From: Lachnoclostridium sp. UBA739
GTDB lineage: Bacteria; Bacillota_A; Clostridia; Lachnospirales; Lachnospiraceae
Length of the DNA stretch: 64,000 nt
Direction: 5' to 3'
NCBI GenBank assembly: GCA_002297865.1
Contig: DBKX01000122.1
Coordinates: 22,019 to 86,018, forward strand
Part shown: in pieces, positions 61,118 through 64,000 of the stretch
Layout of the letters: every line of letters begins with the position of its first letter
Position numbering within the stretch: the first letter of the stretch is position 1
Translations under genes and position numbers: made by a program
Notes under the pieces: generated by a model
Told to the model about the DNA's origin: nothing
Database searches by the model: none
What the model saw: only the letters and a program-made list of their open reading frames with translations

Positions 61118-62134
61118 ATGGGTTTTGAAAATAGACACTTATTCAATGGTAAAATCAATAACCAGAACGTTTATGAAGTTAAACAGGCTTTAGATTATAA
61201 AGTCAGAGATTTAGAAGGGAGAAGAAAGATTGTCGATGATGTATTAAGTAATACTGATGAAAACGGATTGAACTTCTTCGAGAATTATTTTGATGGTCAC
61301 TATAAATGTGAACTTAACCAGAATGATTCTCTAAGCGAGAATAACAATGTGTGTAAAGCATTGGAGCAAATGGCTGATTACTTACTTGGAAGCGAAGAGG
61401 TAAGAGATGACCGTAAAGAGAAAAGCCAGGAATACAGATTCTTCATTGACCGTAACGAATACAATAGAGCTATGAGACGAGAAGAGAGCATGGAGCATAA
61501 ATGTGAACTTGCAAAAGCTAAGACTGGTATCTCAGGTTCAGAAGATACGGTGATCAACTTCTTAATTCAGAATAAGAACTTCAAAAAGCCTAAGAGACAA
61601 GTCATTACTAAAGAGGACCTTATGGAAGATAGTTTCTGTGGTGAAGTGCTTAGAGCTTACAAGGAATATGATAATGAGCTATCAGAAAAGCTTAAAACTC
61701 CGCAAGGTAAAGGATATAAGTTAAGAAAAATCAAAGGCGAAATAAACCAGGATATGATCTACACGAAAGATACTCTAAAAGGTGTATTCGGATATAAGTT
61801 AAGAAATGCTCTTATGGAAAGTACGTGCCCGTCATGGGAAATGTTTGATTGGTCGAATCAGCAGCATGTGAAAGCTCTTATTTACGTCCAGAATGAGTTT
61901 ATTCCAGACGATGACTTATCTCTACTACTATTTGATTTAGAAGCTTTAGTGGAAGAAATGGTAAGCGAGAATGTATTCTCCGGTAGAGAGTACGCGGTTT
62001 ACAAAATGATTAGAAGTGGATATAAGAATATTGAGATTGCCAAAGAGCTTGAACTTACGAGGACAAGAATCTCAAATCTAACAACCACTATTACAAACAA
62101 AATAATTAAACAAGCAGAAAAGATGGGTTATTAA
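61118..62134 (+). CDS. DNA-binding protein with C-terminal sigma-region-4-like HTH
   Basis: 338 residues. The first 270 residues are charged and mostly helical with no family I recognise. The last 65 (FSGREYAVYKMIRSGYKNIE, IAKELELTRTRISNLTTTIT) form an HTH like sigma region 4 or LuxR. It could be a transcription activator for the repeated promoters. AGGAGG precedes ATG 61118. It converges with tubZ, with only 29 bases between the stops. Confidence 0.7.
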   Translation: MGFENRHLFNGKINNQNVYEVKQALDYKVRDLEGRRKIVDDVLSNTDENGLNFFENYFDGHYKCELNQNDSLSENNNVCKALEQMADYLLGSEEVRDDRKEKSQEYRFFIDRNEYNRAMRREESMEHKCELAKAKTGISGSEDTVINFLIQNKNFKKPKRQVITKEDLMEDSFCGEVLRAYKEYDNELSEKLKTPQGKGYKLRKIKGEINQDMIYTKDTLKGVFGYKLRNALMESTCPSWEMFDWSNQQHVKALIYVQNEFIPDDDLSLLLFDLEALVEEMVSENVFSGREYAVYKMIRSGYKNIEIAKELELTRTRISNLTTTITNKIIKQAEKMGY

Positions 62135-62163
62135 GCCCATCTTTCTTTTTATCTATATCCAGA

Positions 62164-63264
62164 TTACATATTTAAGATATCGTTCCATAATTCAGATTCA
62201 TCGATATCATCTAATGCAACAGCTTTGGATTTTGTATTTCTCTTAGGAAGTTTCTTATCGCGTGGATCTTCTAAGTTAACAAGTAAATCTTCAATGTCAA
62301 CATCTGGAGTTGTTTCGGCTACGTTCTTTAGATCCTCTTCGACGATTTTTTTCATTTCTAAGATAAGTTGGTTTTGAGGTGTTGCACCACCAATAACTAA
62401 CATTGGATCTTCTTCATCGGAGAAGCATTGATATTTATCACCATTTGGAAGAATTGTAAATGCGTCTAATACATCTTCACTGTTGAAATCAGCAGCCGTG
62501 CTTATACCTACATAATGACAAGATTTAGCACCTACAGAGAAGATACTCTTCTTCATAACTTTACTGATGTATTTAGTAACATCACTTTCAGTATAGTCAT
62601 TATTTAATTCGTAGATTGCATTGATACCAGGAGCATTACCAAGGTTACGGATTTCTCTCTTATCCATTGTTACGCTATCTTCGTTGTAATCATAATCTGG
62701 TAAAGATAAGAATTTAGTGAATAAGGAAGCGAACTCTTCATTGATTTCGCTTGTTGTATCTCTCTTGCTGTTATCTAGTAAGTAAATGGAATTTACATTC
62801 AATTTAGATAACTTCATTAATTCATCCCAACATGCTGCTGTGTTCTTAAGAGTTTGTCTTGTTTCAGTCTTTTTAGGTAATACAGCAACTACGTTGTATT
62901 TGATATCTGGATTTTGTTTGTATAAGAAAGTTAAGATTGCTGGTGTCATACCAGATCCAGTTCCGCCGCCCATACTGAATACAAAGTAAACGTATTTCTT
63001 GCTCTTGTATTTATTAATTTCATCTGAGATTTCAAAACGGCTATCCATAGCAAATATTTTAGCTTCGTTACGATCTCTACCAGCTCCGTTTTCCCCATCA
63101 ACAAGAACCGTGTTTCTTTCATTAGCATTTGAGATTGATTTTAAATCGCCCTCATTTGAGTTAATGAAGATACCTTTAATCCTCTTATTCTTTTTCATAA
63201 TCTCAGAGACAATTTTGTTACCGGCTTGTCCAATTCCAATAAATAATATTTCTGTACTTAACAT
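62164..63264 (-). CDS. tubZ: TubZ, tubulin/FtsZ-like GTPase for plasmid partition
   Basis: 366 residues. The GTPase domain has IGIGQAGNKIVSE near the start and the tubulin signature GGGTGSG (residues 99-105). It differs from FtsZ by the longer C-terminal part, ending in a charged tail with DDIDESELWNDILNM that likely contacts TubR. It forms filaments that move TubR-bound centromere DNA. Similar systems are known on Bacillus plasmids and on the Clostridium botulinum phage c-st. GGAGG precedes the ATG. Confidence 0.93.
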   Translation of the reverse strand: MLSTEILFIGIGQAGNKIVSEIMKKNKRIKGIFINSNEGDLKSISNANERNTVLVDGENGAGRDRNEAKIFAMDSRFEISDEINKYKSKKYVYFVFSMGGGTGSGMTPAILTFLYKQNPDIKYNVVAVLPKKTETRQTLKNTAACWDELMKLSKLNVNSIYLLDNSKRDTTSEINEEFASLFTKFLSLPDYDYNEDSVTMDKREIRNLGNAPGINAIYELNNDYTESDVTKYISKVMKKSIFSVGAKSCHYVGISTAADFNSEDVLDAFTILPNGDKYQCFSDEEDPMLVIGGATPQNQLILEMKKIVEEDLKNVAETTPDVDIEDLLVNLEDPRDKKLPKRNTKSKAVALDDIDESELWNDILNM

Positions 63265-63309
63265 GTTTTAATCCTCCACTTTCCTCATATATTAAAAATG
63301 ATTGATAAG

Positions 63310-63636
63310 TTACTGTTTTTCTGTTCGATATTCTTCTTCAAGGCTAGGACTTGCGTTCTTAGCTTCGAATAGTAATTTTCTAATAAGTTCGATTCCACTT
63401 TCAGTAATGTAATACGTTCTTGCGTTCTTTTGCATGAACCCCTCTTCAACATAACCTGCAGCGATTAGTGTTTTCATTGATGACCTGATTTTAGTATGAC
63501 TAAGGTTAGTCTTAGGGACTAAAGATGATACTGGAACTCCTCTTAGAGCATTTTCGGCCTTACATGTTCGAATGGCGTCAAGTATATGCATATCATTCTT
63601 AGTCATGTTTGGTTTCTTAGTTTCGTTGGTAGCCAT
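63310..63636 (-). CDS. tubR: TubR, winged-helix centromere-binding protein
   Basis: 108 residues with a MarR/ArsR-like winged helix: MHILDAIRTCKAENALRGVP, SLVPKTNLSHTKIRSSMKTL, AAGYVEEGFMQKNARTYYIT. It lies directly upstream of tubZ (45 bases) and beside the repeat array, as expected for TubR. AAAGGAG precedes the ATG. It should bind the repeats and repress tubRZ. Confidence 0.85.
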   Translation of the reverse strand: MATNETKKPNMTKNDMHILDAIRTCKAENALRGVPVSSLVPKTNLSHTKIRSSMKTLIAAGYVEEGFMQKNARTYYITESGIELIRKLLFEAKNASPSLEEEYRTEKQ

Positions 63637-63644
63637 CTATTCGA

Positions 63645-64000
63645 TTCAACTCCTTTATATTAAATTGTTAAAACAACTTGAAAGTGCTTTAATGTATTAC
63701 AAAGTACATTATAACAAATTGAAACAACATGTCAATACCTGAAAATAAAAACAATTAAAACAAAGCGAAAAAAAATACTTTAAACAGCACGAAACAACTT
63801 TAAACTTTTGGAAAGATGTAAAAAAGCCAGTAATATCAATGGTTTCAAGGTACTTTAAGGTAAAACGAACTATATGTAAGTACATGAAAGTAGCGAAAAG
63901 TAAAAAGAAATGAAACAAAGTGAAAGAAAGAAAAAAGAATTACTTTAAACTATATAAAAGAGAAACACACTATATTAAGAGTAATTCTTACCATGTTAAG
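63645..64000 (+). repeat. Partition centromere (tubC-like) with tubRZ promoter
   Basis: Gene-free and full of degenerate repeats on the plus strand: AATTGAAACAACAT, ATTAAAACAAAG, CGAAACAAC, ACTTTAAAC (several), TGAAACAAAG and AAAGTACAT. It continues past the window end. The tubRZ promoter is inside it on the minus strand: TTGACA (63735-63730), 16 bases, TATAAT (63713-63708), with a GAAACAAC repeat in the spacer, which implies repression by TubR. Confidence 0.75.

Overview
The window looks like part of a large phage-plasmid (temperate siphovirus maintained as a plasmid) of an anaerobic low-GC Firmicute, most likely a Clostridia member. The reasons are AT-rich DNA, strong AGGAGG-type ribosome sites, oxygen-sensitive class III ribonucleotide reductase (NrdD/NrdG), a clostridial AgrD-type peptide, and a complete HK97-type head and siphovirus tail module beside plasmid replication and tubulin-type (TubZR) partition genes. 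Neither end of the element is visible: a topoisomerase B subunit is cut at base 1 and the partition centromere region runs to base 64000.

Layout. 0-3.3 kb: type IIA topoisomerase genes and a serine recombinase. 3.4-7.4 kb: small early genes, including a lipoprotein, HTH and ribbon-helix-helix proteins, and three 24-bp direct repeats. 7.5-18.2 kb: DNA polymerase III alpha (DnaE), a sigma factor, dUTPase-like, NrdD, HAD phosphatase, SNase, FolD, NrdG, a DUF1064 nuclease-like protein and guanylate kinase, i.e. a phage replication and nucleotide supply block. 18.2-24.5 kb: an inserted-looking cargo of ABC exporter, Cys-rich precursor peptide, radical SAM/SPASM maturase, subtilisin-like protease and a small AAA ATPase (a RiPP cluster). 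24.6-27.2 kb: an amidoligase and companions that share a roughly 60-residue domain with a gene at 4 kb. 27.3-29.4 kb: XRE regulator, AgrC-like kinase and AgrD-like pheromone, with no AgrB or AgrA. 29.4-56.7 kb, all on the minus strand: from upstream to downstream a zinc ribbon, phosphoesterase, HNH, terminase, portal, protease, capsid, connectors, tail, endolysin and holin, then a CAP-domain secreted protein and a tyrosine recombinase. 56.8-60.1 kb: a candidate large structured RNA, an iteron origin and the Rep_3 initiator. 60.2-64 kb: KilA/Bro antirepressor, an HTH protein, TubZ, TubR and its centromere.

Control. Three families of repeated promoter can be read by eye. Class 1 (TTTACY, 16 bases, TATAATATAAATA) precedes most replication and regulatory genes. 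Class 2 has the same downstream box, but with a TTACC element exactly 49 bases upstream of TATAAT and, in three of five cases, a GC-rich -35 region. It drives the amidoligase/shared-domain genes. A late family on the minus strand (TATATATAATAGRGATAT followed by CAATATAAA) precedes the structural blocks. Plasmid and cargo genes (rep, tubRZ, RiPP, agr, serine recombinase, RHH gene) instead use near-consensus sigma-A promoters with 16-17 base spacers. This division suggests that a phage-encoded sigma factor (10.9 kb) or activator runs the phage regulon while the plasmid state relies on the host polymerase.

Most notable for follow-up: the class 2 regulon with its modular domain and amidoligase; the agrC-agrD pair lacking agrB; the RiPP cargo; the structured RNA next to the origin; and a second cluster of centromere-like repeats between terminase and portal.
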